Assembly (NCBI RefSeq): GCF_003369915.1
Contig: NC_046675.1
Location: 13,702,001 to 13,766,000, forward strand
Length of the DNA stretch: 64,000 bases
From: Drosophila miranda
Taxonomy: Eukaryota > Arthropoda > Insecta > Diptera > Drosophilidae
Direction: 5' to 3'
Shown: piece after piece, positions 1 to 11,783 of the stretch
Numbering within the stretch: position 1 is the first letter of the stretch
How the letters are laid out: the number at the start of each line of letters is the position of its first letter
Notes under the pieces: generated by a model
Databases searched by the model: none
Seen by the model: the letters and a program-made list of their open reading frames with translations, nothing else
Told to the model about the DNA's origin: nothing
Translations under genes and position numbers: made by a program

Positions 1-2725
1 CTCTATCCGCAAAAACAATCTACCGAATGAAGGAGATATGTGGAGCACTCGTACGAGTGCCATAATCAAAGCCACTTCCATCTTTTGGGCCGCCAAAAAA
101 TCAACTGAACCATCAGCGAAAAAATTGTCGCGGGCTCCACCTTAAAAACGGGCTAACAAAAATAACGAAAAATAAAATAGTTTTTATGTCGCTGGATCGC
201 CAGTTGTGCTGTGTTGTGGGGCCAGTCGTATATTTTAACGGCAACTTCATGCAGTCACGATTTGTTACACACACACACACATATATCTAGATACATACAG
301 GTACGAGTATATAAGTATAGAGAAAAGTGTGTGTAGTCCACAGCCTCCTTAATCTATTGACTAAATGCATTGCATAAACTGTCGGGCCAAACCTCTGAGC
401 CAAAAACCTAAAACAATGCCACAAAACGAACGAGTTCGTTCGTGCAACGGCAACGCTTTCAATGGCCGCAAATAGCTCAAAGGCAGGCGCTTTGTCTAGC
501 CAGCACCCATTCTCCAGTCCTCCTGGTCCCGAACCCTGCTCCACTCCACTCCCTGCCCCACAGTATGGCTGCAACGTTTAAATTATGAACGCAGCCGAAA
601 ATCTATTCGGATATGGCCAAAACAAATCCCCAGGCCCCAAACTGTTTACAAGAGGGAGAACATTTGGCTTAAACCCGCATCAAATTTAATACGAATCGCC
701 GTTAGAACAGCTCGCTCTCGGTCTCACTCTCGCGTTGTCTTTGGATTGTTATCGCTGGCCACAAGACACCCACCATAACTACATATAACTATATCCCACA
801 GCCAATATCCAATCCAGTAAACCGCCTTAACCGATTCCAGTTAACTCTTAACTCTGCCACGTAACCGGGCCAACGCGGAGCTCGAGGCCTACGATTTCAT
901 GGGCGGTGGCCAGAGTGGAGCCCAAATATACAAACCGTTTCCAACTCCTCTCTCGATGGCATTAATTTATGGGACTTATACAGGTTTCGGTCTGCTCGAC
1001 GGCAGCTCATTACAAGCATAAATTTGCATTTGGAGTGGTGTAGGAGGTAGCGCCAGAAATTTCGCTCGAGGAAGGGTTCGTTGCCAGTTGTGTGATCAAT
1101 CTTACAAATTACATTTATTTTTGTGGGTATTTTGATCGCGTAAGAAGTGATTCGAAGCTGAAATTGATTGGGTTTCACCAACTCTTTAAAGACTTTTTAT
1201 GTAAATACTATGCAGTAGGATTTTTTACAAGAAACAAATCGAGAAGAACACTATGTAATAGCCAGAAGTACGTATACCCCAGTCGTAGAATTATCTTACC
1301 CACCAGATTACAGAATCTAGTTGGAAACCGATCATTATTATAGCGAGAATACGGAAAACCAGCACTCGTGTCTCACGCACTCTCTCTCTCACACAGAGTA
1401 GCTTAGCGTTTAGGGGTGAGTTTTCAAGCGAGTCTGGCATGTACTCAAACAGAGCGCACTACCTATCTTTCACCCTTTCTTCACTGCTAGCTCTATCCTA
1501 TATCTCTACCAATAAAATATGCTGGAACCCTAAAAAAGAGGTTTTCCTTTTCCTCTATTCAACATATTCCCACATTATCATCGTCAATTTTTAAGATTCC
1601 CAATTCTACTAAAAGAAAATAGCACTTTTGTGCTCTTCCAGCAGGTCTATCCTGTATCCCCCATTAGTGTTCGACTCTCTCTCTCTACTTTTTTAAGGCA
1701 CAAAATAAACAATCATCCCCAAACACTGGTGATCCGATCATCGTTGTCTGCTGCAAACACACAGTTTAATAAGCTTTTATATGTAATTATGCATTTTTAT
1801 TTCATGTTAATTGCATTGAAAGGACAAGCGGCGACTGGTTCCCACAGTTTTCCAAACCTCCAGACCGTCCGTCCGTCCGTCCGTCCATCCGTCCGTCCGT
1901 TCGGCTTTCCGTCGAGGTCGCTTTCCGCGTCTGGCCGGGCCGTTTTTCATGTCGCATGTCTCATAAATATAAATGACTGAATTTTTCCGCAATTTGTCGC
2001 ACACAAAACAAATTTCATTTTAATTGAAAATTATGCCAGAGCATTAACATGAGCCGCGATTTAATGGACTCTATGGGGGCTTTTGCGTGGATGATTCTGT
2101 CGAAGATTTAATGCCAGTTCGTTGAGTGATTCCGAAGGATGATACTCCACAGGAATGTGACAATGATTCAGCAGGGAGTTCTTTGGATTATAGTGGCAAA
2201 GATACTTTCCAGGAATCTAAGAATTATAGGTTCAGGCCTCTACTTTGGGAAATTCGATGGTGGACACTGTGAATAATTCATTAAAGCAGACGGTGCCCTA
2301 ACGTTCATTTATTCACTTTGAAAACTTGTAAATTCTTTTATTTCCTTCTCTCCTTTATTAATGTTTTAATTCTTCTAATTCTTAGCAGATAATTGTTAAT
2401 TATATAAATAAATAATGATTCTGGAATCATTTTCTAAAGACAATTATGGTTATTTATGATTATTAGATATTCAACAATGTTCATTTTCACTTTGGGGTTC
2501 TTGGGATAACTGATAGATCGGCAGTTGAATATTTATGGGATTTTATAGCTCAGGGAATTGTACTTTTTTGAGAGGGAAGACCCAAAAGATGTAATTTTTA
2601 ATATTTTTCAGGGTTTTAAAGAACTACAAACTTTTTTATAAAAATTGTAGATTCAATGACTTGGGCATTATTTTTGTTCCTAATCTATGTTGTAATGAGC
2701 CCTTGGTTTTATCAAAAGATGGTCT
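1..2725. other. Non-coding region, no gene supported
   Basis: Only short open frames without recognisable domains or coding character occur on either strand. The stretch holds a CA/TA microsatellite near 267-290, CT-rich tracts near 708-736, 1377-1396 and 1677-1688, and a CCGT repeat listed separately. These CT/GAGA-like tracts are common in fly regulatory DNA, but nothing here defines a promoter. It could be intergenic or part of a long intron. Confidence 0.5.
1864..1901. repeat. CCGT tetranucleotide microsatellite
   Basis: About nine tandem CCGT units with one interruption (ccat). A similar tract recurs near 10,041. Reading frames through it give artificial proline/serine/arginine repeats. 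Confidence 0.85.
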
Positions 2726-2975
2726 AAGGAAATTTTCGACCCTTATATGACTAAACTATTGTATGTTTCTCTTTTCCGGCCCATCTTGGAATATGGTTCC
2801 TGCATCTGGTCTACTCATTACCAGTAATATCAAGATATGCTCGAGTCTGTTCAAAAAAAAATCCTTGTCTTTGCCTTAAGCGGACTTCTAGATCCTTCTA
2901 GACATCTTCCTTCTAATGAGAGTCTGGAGCGTCTCCCTTAAAAGCCGTAGGACTTTCTTTCTTCAAAATTAAGTT
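2726..2975 (+). mobile_element. Decayed LINE fragment (reverse transcriptase C-terminal region)
   Basis: Reading from 2726 on the + strand gives LYVSLFRPILEYGSCIW, then a stop, then MLESVQKKILVFAL. This pattern is typical of the end of the reverse transcriptase in fly non-LTR retrotransposons (jockey/LOA-like clades, which include elements known in obscura-group flies). At least one internal stop and a later loss of frame show it is dead. No 5' part, endonuclease or poly-A tail was seen, so it is a short relic. The clade is uncertain; the LINE identity is fairly secure. Confidence 0.7.
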
Positions 2976-3517
2976 GTGTCAGAGAGCAGGCCTCAGAGTA
3001 ATTTATGTTATACATTTTTCTTTCTATACAGTTAAGCTGATCATTGTTCAACTTTAAAAAATAATCACTATATAAGTACAAAAAATAAATCTGATTTAAA
3101 ATAAATAGTTTTAAATTTTAAACAACATTTAAGCGAAGATCCACAGGCAGCCGAAGCCTGATATTGATGCTAAATGTCTGCAAAGGATATCTGTATTCGA
3201 TTCTATAACTATATTATTATATTACCAAATTCATGGCACAATTCCAAAGAAGAGCATGTGCTAGATTCTTTAATTTTTTTTTTCTTTTGTAAGAAAAATT
3301 GTTCATATTTCTTTTGGGGTTTTTTTTTTCGTTGACAAATTGCGAAAAACTCTATTGAAATCGAAATTAAAACTTGGGATTAGTATTATGTGTGTGGCAT
3401 ACCGCAAACCGTTTTTGCATTTTTTGTGCAGTTTATCGCTGGAGCTGTTGTCTTGGGCCGTGTTCGAGCGAGCCATTTGCATATGTCAGCGCTGGGGAGG
3501 TGGTCCCGTCCCCATGG

Positions 3518-3554
3518 TCCAATGCAGTCCAATGCAGTCCGATGCAGTCCGATG
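3518..3554. repeat. 10-bp tandem repeat (tccaatgcag type)
   Basis: Just under four copies of a decamer tccaatgcag/tccgatgcag, followed by short gatggcc repeats. All frames stay open through it, which explains overlapping spurious open frames on both strands here. Confidence 0.8.
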
Positions 3555-5855
3555 GCCGATGGCCGAAAGCCGATGTGTTGGCTGTTGGCTGACAGCCGCA
3601 TAAATTGTTTTCTCGTGTGTACCAAATGTTTGACTTACGCGCAAAAATGTTTGTGTCTTTTTGTCGGTCTGTCCTTTTTTCTGGGTGTTTGCATTTGTTG
3701 TTAGCCATGCATATAAATCAATTAATATGAACATGCAGATGCAGATGCAGAATGTTTGTTGCAGTGCATTGCGTGTCTGGGACGAAGCTAAATATTTCCT
3801 GCACCTGGTGCCTGGTGACTGGTGCCACGGTGGCTTTTAACCCACATCCTAGTGCGACAAAGAATTTATTGACCCATAGAGTGGGTCGCATATGTGACCG
3901 GGGGCTGAGACTGAGACTCGATATCATAAAGGCATCCGCTTGGTAATCATTTGTAGTTTTCCCACAATTAGCTGTTTGGCATCGCATCTCGCAATAATTG
4001 AAAATCATTTGCATTCGAATGGCAAATCATTTGCTGCGACCGATGATGCCTAAAGCGGATGTGCTGGCTTTTAACCCAACAGCAACAGCAGTAGAGGCAG
4101 CAGCGGCAGTGGCAGCAAAAGGTTGTTAAGCAGTTAGTGGCATGCATTACGTATACGCCGTGTGCTGGCTTGGTGCGGCTGATTTGTGTGGCGGCTGCCT
4201 GTGTCGGATGAATGCTTAATGTGAGTGGGAAGCCATTCGTCTCGAGATGGGCCCCTTAGCTTGAGGAACTTTGCTGCATTCCCCAGATCCAAACAGAGAG
4301 CTAGATCCGCCGCTTAATCGCGACTTTATGAAGCACTTGGCATTACCAGTCACTTTCAAATTTTAGATTGTGTGTGCTTGTCGAGTGACTGCCTTCAAGA
4401 GGAGTATGCAGTCAGCAAAAGTGATAGCAAGACTAAGAACTCCCACATTTATATAGTTTCCATAGGGTTATTCGCTTTATAACACCAGGACTGGGACTTT
4501 GGTACTGCCGTTTGGGAGATTCCGTAGAGGAATTTACACAAGCACAAGCTTAAGCATAATACTCTATGATCTGTTATACTCTATATTAATGAAAAATGCC
4601 AGCACGACGCAAGGTGGCCCATTTTTGGCTGTGGAATGACGAACGAATCCAAAAAGATAACGAAAGTGTGCGTGTGAGCATGTAGAAATTTCATGAATCT
4701 CAATCCCAAGAGGCACAAGATGAACGAAATGAGCTACCACTATTAGAACGTAGACAAAAATAACGCCAATAAGTACATCGAGCATTTATAGCCGCTTAGT
4801 GTCTTCGTCTCGCCTTCGAATAAGAGCCAAATGTTGAATATTTCGCTCTTCCGAAAAAATTCACCCCATCAAACATGAGTCAGAAGGTAGGAAGACACAT
4901 CCAGATTCAATTTATGTTCCAAATGATATTGTTCGGAGTGGTTTGTCATCTAGTATGCAGAAAAGAAGTACATCAACAAAGGTTCCCACATGTTCCACAT
5001 ACGATTAAAATTGAATGAATTTAATGACCAGCCTAATCCTTGAGTTAGTCAGGGCTTTCTGAATATCCAATCCCCATTTGAATACACCCCGGAACTGCTG
5101 GGTACAGGGTATATCCGCAACAATTCTTCCACGCTTTGACATTTGCCTCGTCGGCTGAGTGGGCAACAGCTTTTGACATGAAATTTGTATTAAATCCAAG
5201 TAATAATCTCAGACACAATGCCAGAGCGACTGAGGAACCGACGGTTAATTAGAGGCAGCCACAAATCGCACCTCATTGAAATGGCAAACAGCGCAGAAAG
5301 CGGACCAGACGACGGCGAAGGCGGATCACACAGCCTTCGACTTGGTCTCTTAATTTTATTACTTTTTGTATCCATACATATACCTAGTATATGCAGGTAT
5401 GTATATATACATGTTGCTTTTGCATTTGCCACAGAAAATGTCGTGCAGCATTTGGTTCGCTTTTGGGTTTTTGGGGTGCGGACTTGGGCAACCTTCAAAT
5501 CTCTGGCAAATGTCAGATGCCAAATACGAGTAGAACTTTCCTGTCTGGGGGAATGTGTGTCTCTCTGTCTGCCTAATGGCTAATGGCTAATGGTGATGAT
5601 GGGGCTTGGCGGATTAGAAAGTCTTGGACAAAAGACGTCTCATAAATAACCTGAACTTTTGCCGCATTGGCCAATAAAACATATAAATACTCCGCCACGT
5701 CGTTTCGTGTCGAGTCTGGGGATGTTGCAAGGCTCGGCTCGGCGCGGCTCTCTTCCCAAACGCCCCATACGCTACGCATGCGCGCCAAGTGGTCAGACAG
5801 CCAGGGGACCGGCGGGGACCGCGGACCATAAAATGGAGAGACACGCAGCCGTCGT

Positions 5856-5879
5856 CATCGCCATCGCCATCGCCATCGC
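5856..5879. repeat. Hexanucleotide repeat catcgc
   Basis: Four perfect tandem copies of catcgc. Simple repeat only. Confidence 0.85.
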
Positions 5880-8800
5880 AGCCATTTGGAGGCAGTTTCG
5901 GCTTGCGGTTTTGTCGGGGCTTGACACGTCAAGGCACTCGTTCACTCTGCACCTCCCACCGCCGCCAGCATTCATTCACACACTCGCACTCAAAGATACA
6001 AAGATACACGAGATGTACATACGTAGATATGTATGGAGTACGTCCATCAAAGTGGCGTCGCTGTCGTGTAATCTGCTTGAATTTATTGCGCCTAACTTGC
6101 ATTTTTCTGCTTGTAATTTGATTTAACTAAATCCGAGCCGAGCCGCACCAAAAGAAGCAACGTGTGGCAGGCTGGTGTGGCCATAAATGCGGTTCTTGCT
6201 GCTGTACTCAGAGATACCCCCATGTGGTTTGGGCTTGGACTTTGGAACTAGGAATGGCTGTCCTCCCTCTAATACAATATCGTCTGATCAATCCCATAAA
6301 TCAAACAGCCCCAAAATCAATATGCCACTCAATCATATCACCCAGCGAATGATTGATATGCAAATTCCTGCATTCGATTTGGATGGGGGTTGAATGATTG
6401 AATGAGCCAGCAGCAAGTGGCACACGCCACAAATGTGCCACAGTGAATGGCAAGCCACCTCCTAAATGGCGACCGTTCCCTTTTTTCGGTTTGACTACGA
6501 GAGGTCCTAATAATCTATCCCTACTATGTTGTTGAGTAACACCCAAATTTATCAAAACATAGGTCCATGAATGCATTCAAAATGGCATTCAGACAACACT
6601 TAAATGATGAGGCACGAATGGCAATGAGAAGGTATGAGCATTTTTTGAGAGTTTATTCGAATTTATCCATTCACTCGAAAAATCAACTACTAGGGCACTG
6701 GTAAAGCATTCTAAAGTCTACAAGAAACGCCAGAAGATCACTCTTTGGAGGGAACAGTCGCTGCAATAACCAGAAAGATGGTTCTGAACAGAGTAAAGGA
6801 CTCCTGCAATCCCTTGTTATCAAGTCTCTGCCTAAATGTTTCGACGAAAGAAAGATTCAAGAAATTCCACCTCTACTTATAGCTCTCTCAGAGCAGCAGA
6901 GCAGGACTCAGCAGCTGACTCTTATAAAGAGGGAAATTCGGTGGAGACCTCCAGTAATAGCGGAAGGAAAGTCCAGACAAACTCCTTACAAATAAGAGCA
7001 TATAGAAATATATGTATGTAGGGTAGGCAGACCTTTAAACAGCTGATGACTACCGATCTATCGTTATGGATAGTCAAGGGTATGATTGGAAGGTATATCA
7101 ATAGTAGAGTAAGTGTTCGACTTCTAAAGCGAGAAGACGGACGTAATAAGAAATGAAAAGGAACTTAATTTTAATCTATTGGAAACTAAGAATAAATATT
7201 ATACCCGATTAGACAATACAACGACGTGTGGCGTACTTGTTTATGGAGCTTCTTTGTAGGGAGCTCACTGAGGATCACTACATATTCCTACTATATGTAT
7301 ACGTACATTTATACAGGGCATTATGTACAGCAACGAGCCCATTAGATCGAGTCGCTCTGGCGATCCCATAAACTGAACACTCTGAAGTATATGTATATCT
7401 ATATATATTGTATATGTACTGGTATGTCAGACTCTACCACCTGCTATCGAGAGTGGAACGAAGTTAATACTTGGTGCTATACTTGTACTTGTACGTGCTA
7501 TATCTTTATTCATCCGAACAAGACTTCCTAGAAGCACCATTTCTATCTGTATCCTTTTCTCAGTGACCGTATATTCGGTATTATTCTAGTAGGGCCTTAC
7601 ATTTATGGATTTATTTTCTATATATGCTAGGGCTGCCGTACTGACTGATAGGGGTTACCCTACCACAATATTTATGTACATAAAGCACTTGTACTTCCCG
7701 GCTACTTATGCTGATGCGTGCAAGTACTCTATAAAATTGAGGAGCTGGACTTGGATACTCTGCTGCCATGCTTAAGCTAAGGCTAAGGCCTTAGAGACAA
7801 TTGTATAGCATTTCTGACTAAAAACTGTTCTGAAACCCAAGAAACCAAGCGGTCATTCATATTCTGTTCTGTAAATCTACCCCTCTTTAAACAGTATACT
7901 ATTGAAAGAGGACGAACCTAAGTCTGAGTAAAAAGTAAACTACATTTCAAATTGAAATGTAAGGAATGGTTTATATGGAAGAGTTTTCAGTTTTCAAAAC
8001 ATTAAAATGGACGCTGAAAGTCCATCTATTGGACTCAAATTTTGAATGAATTGTTGCAAAGTTCAAGTTTATTCAGACTTCCCTACATTGCTTTGTGTCA
8101 AAGTGGCAAGTAAAAGTACTTTCACCCTCAATCATCAGCCACAAAAGGCCTGACTTGGAGTCCCTTGATGGCATATGGAGGGTACTCCTGATTTATTTGC
8201 ACTTACCCGTGTATAATAAATATCCACAAATGATGATAAACACCAAAGTTATTCTCGGCAACATGTTGCGGCTGTTTTTCGATGCCCGGCTGCAGCTATC
8301 TTTTAGGGGGGCAGTGGGACACTACTGGCTGTCTCTCTGCACTGCACTCTGCACTGCTTCTCTCCTTCCTTTGACTCGCTCTCCACTCGATGGATCGACT
8401 GTTTCTCACTCACTTGTTGCGCTCGATGATCGATGCTTGGATGCACTTGGAGAACACCGATTGGCAAAAAGGCCGCCAAAACCGCGATCGTTTTTCACAC
8501 AATATTAACGGATAACGATTAACGATGTGGTGTAGACGCGTGCTGAGGGGAACAAGCTAACGAATCGTTAAATTTCGTTTTAAAAAAACAATTACGATCA
8601 ATCCGTTTTTATTGGCAACAGCCGCCTATTAAGACAATTTGCAATTGCGGCACTCGTTTGTTTCTCTTTCTGCTTTTATTATTTTGTGTGTGTGTTTTCC
8701 TGTTGTTGTTGCTGGAGCAAAGCGAAAGATTGCCTCAAATTTGCATGAGGCCTGGCCTATAAAGCGGCTACACACGCACACACACACTCGTAGACACTCG

Positions 8801-10040
8801 TATGTGGGGTTGCCTAATATGCCACCAAAGTAGCGGGCGGGTGCTTCACGTTGCAGTGGCAGTTACAGTTGCCGCAACAGCAGCCAGCAGTTGCCTCAGT
8901 TTTTCCTGTCGCGTCGAGACAATGGGGCACGAATATGGCACAACAACAAACACAAAGGCGAAGGCAAGGCAGGGCAGGCGGACGGACAGAGCAGAGCCGT
9001 GATCGTCGTCGTCGATCTGCATTTGTTTCACTTTTATTATTATGGCCTAAAATGTATCTCGACGGGTGTGTATCGGCCGGGAGATCGGTTAATGTGTGCT
9101 GTACGCTCTCTACGACGCTTCAACCTCGACTGACTGCAGTCGCTGTTCAATTGAATCGAATACTTGGTCTACTGGCTCCCAAACGGTTGAAAGCTCTGGC
9201 TCTGAGTCTCAGTCTTGAGTGAATCCGAACTCGTTTGTCGTGCCTCCGAAAATGTTCGGCTTGAGCGCATTGCGGCTAGCCCGCTTTTAATTGTACTAAC
9301 TAGCCTGCTACTAACTGGCCATGCTCCGATCTGCTCCAATCTGGCCAGGCAGCCGGCCTTACGCAATTTCCAATTGGCCGATGAATCACAGTTCCCCGCG
9401 CGACAGACCCTATTCCGTGCAACCTTCGCGCACTTGTGCGAATCGAATCCCTCTCGCAGGCCATAAAGAGACCCGAAAGAACAAAAAGTAGACATGACCC
9501 GCAGTTGCAGCTTTTTAATTAATCATGTAACTATATTTTTCCATATATTTTCAATGGATTTTCTTGTGGCACTCTTAAGAGGCCTTTCATTTTTCGGCAG
9601 TTTCGCATCAGAGTGTCGCGAGTGACCTTGTTGCTGCCACAAAGGAGAAGCTTCTGCCACGTTCGCTGTCATCGCCTCTGGTCTGGGCCTGCATTTGAAT
9701 GGCTACTGGGCCCAGCACGCTCAATTAGCCTTGTCCGGATCGGACAGCCTCTCAAGGCCTCCACACATAAATCATAATCACATTAAGCCCGGACAGCACT
9801 CCTCTCCTCTCGCCGCTCCGCCGAGGCGTGCAGATACGTCCGCTTCCCCGTGGTTAATTGCAAAAATAGATATAAGAAAAGCGTACACAAATTATATAAA
9901 ACGAGAAACAATTATTAATGGCAAAAGTCGAGCTGGCATTACGCATTACGATTTCTGAGCCGAGAGCCGAGAGTCGAGAGTGGGCTAACGAGGCGGCACA
10001 AAACGCCACCAAATTGAGTGTCCGTGCAGCTGTCCGCCCG

Positions 10041-10086
10041 CCCCGTCCGTCCGTCCATCTGTCCGTCTGTCCGTCCGTTTGTCTGT
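10041..10086. repeat. CCGT/CTGT tetranucleotide microsatellite
   Basis: Tandem ccgt units interrupted by catctgt and ctgt variants. Same family of simple repeat as at 1864-1901. Confidence 0.8.
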
Positions 10087-11295
10087 AATTGATAAACTGG
10101 CCAAAATGAACTGTCTGCGGCGTTTGTCTTTCTGTCTCTCTGATGGACTGGCGTCGGCTTATTTTACCACAAAAGTTTATTAAACAAAAATGTGTATGTT
10201 CACTTCGGTGGAATGAAAATTGCGTTTTATAATCGCATATTTATTTGGTTTTTTTGTGTAACTTTAATTACGCGCTAATAGGTTCAATGTTTTCGCTTCA
10301 AAGTGTTGCCAAGAACTGCCCGAAGATCGAAAGATCGAAAGACCGATTAAATGTCGTCGTCGCAAGGTTATGCAATCCGCGAAGGCATACTAAATCAAAT
10401 GTCCAGAGGCTGATCAGAGCAGATCAAATTATGACAGCATCAGCTCAGCGTTTATCTCCCTAGCTTTTGGAGCAAACCAAAATGATTGATGTGCGGGCAG
10501 GAAACCTGCAATCGAACGCTAATCCATTAGCTAGAGGCGATCGTTGAGTGTCTCTCAATTAAGATTTATCCCAGGCAGGCAGGGAGCTAATAGATCCATA
10601 AATGCTGCCCAAGAAACATATAGATATCCTTTCTTCTGGCTTTAGATCGTCGCATCTCCACATTAACTCTATCCTGGCAAGGCTGACGAGGGTATTCGAG
10701 GCTTCGGCCTGCCAGCCTCATTGTGTTTCTGGCTTCTAAGCCTCACATTTGCTCACATTTTGGCCAGAGCAGATCAAAGCAGAAGGAAGCCAGCCATGGG
10801 CCCTGGTGCTTCGGGCTGGCCGGGTTGGGTTGCTTAATTTCTGCTTGGCTGTTATTATTGTTACGTGGCTGGCCTGGTCTGGCCTGGGAGCCCACTCGCA
10901 GAGTTCTTTAATGCGGTCATAAAACTCGTGGTCTGTGTAGGAAGCGGATAGTCAGTCGATGGTTGGTCGCTGCTTGCGATAATTCGAAATTGGGGCCCGA
11001 GATTGCGGATTATTGAAAAGTAAAATACGAGGCTGGGCGACCATTAAAACTAATTGGCGAGGACTGTACTATATGAATATGAATACGAGTATGAATCGGT
11101 CTTTGAATGGCTCTCGATGTGTGGTGTTTGGCGGATGGTTGGATGGACAAGGTAAACAATGAATATGTCTATGTCCCACACCTAACGCACATCAAGTGGC
11201 GGACCCTTGACAAGGTCAAGTGAATTGATTTGGAGTGGCAGATCCAAAACGATCCAAGTTTCGTTTTAATGATGTGCCAGATTCGGGCTCCTACA

Positions 11296-11326
11296 CGGCA
11301 TCGGCATCGGCATCGGCATCGGCATC
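11296..11326. repeat. Hexanucleotide repeat cggcat
   Basis: Five tandem cggcat units. In one frame this reads as an alanine/serine repeat, with no other support for coding. Confidence 0.85.
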
Positions 11327-11362
11327 ATTTACACGACAACTCTTGAGATGTTGTCGAGTCTC

Positions 11363-11399
11363 GGATCGGATCGGATCTGATCTGATCGGATCGGATTGG
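11363..11399. repeat. Pentanucleotide repeat ggatc/tgatc
   Basis: A run of ggatc units with two tgatc variants. It is partly self-complementary (gatc cores), so it could fold, but nothing suggests a function. Confidence 0.75.
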
Positions 11400-11783
11400 C
11401 TGCCCTTTTATGGGAGAACGGGCCATTGGCGCGAACTTGCCTGTCATCTGCTACAAATCAGCTGTCATAAGCCAGCTAGCTTTTAGTTTTGGTTGCTTTT
11501 ACAATCACTTTCAAAGCCCCCAAACAAGCGCCAAGCAATTTCTGATAATGATCATTGCAACTCCAACAAAGAGGCGAGGAGGATGAACAGGCAGCAGCAC
11601 CATTCGAGGCAGAAGTCGCCTCCGATTGCCGATTGAGAAATGCACAATTAAAAGTTGAGCCGCAGACAGCGCCGTTCACCTCACCTGTTGAGAGGTGGCC
11701 AAGTCATTAGAATGTACATCGCTTTAATCTGCATTCAGTATCTTTTCATTGAAACAGCGTTACTTTTTGTCTTGCATTCGCAG

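Larger units (their letters stand above)
3010..11640. other. Non-coding region, no gene supported
   Basis: No frame here shows a recognisable domain, long coding stretch or convincing exon set. It is AT-rich around 3.0-3.4 kb and rich in TATGTATA-type sequence around 7.0-7.7 kb. Several short simple repeats are listed separately. A TATA-like motif at 8758-8763 and an initiator-like TCAGTCT near 9210 are weak hints of promoter activity and are not called. The stretch could include a long first intron or regulatory DNA of the downstream Tudor gene. Confidence 0.45.

Noticed and set aside
3340-3740. Overlapping open frames on both strands around 3.4-3.7 kb
   Set aside because: Produced by a 10-bp repeat and GC-richer local sequence; no domain, no splice context, mutually overlapping in several frames.
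8755-8765. TATAAA motif as a promoter
   Set aside because: Isolated match with no gene or initiator in support.
9080-9300. Possible Pol II promoter (initiator-like TCAGTCT, then a GTCGTG motif and a short ATG frame)
   Set aside because: Motif spacing does not match a downstream promoter element, and the frame ends after about a dozen codons.
11476-11679. Cysteine-containing minus-strand frame just upstream of the Tudor gene, considered as a RING/B-box exon
   Set aside because: Wrong strand for the gene and the cysteine spacing does not fit RING or B-box zinc sites.
1-11700. tRNA or other small RNA genes
   Set aside because: I saw no convincing tRNA A/B boxes or cloverleaf by eye; a covariance-model scan would be needed to exclude them.
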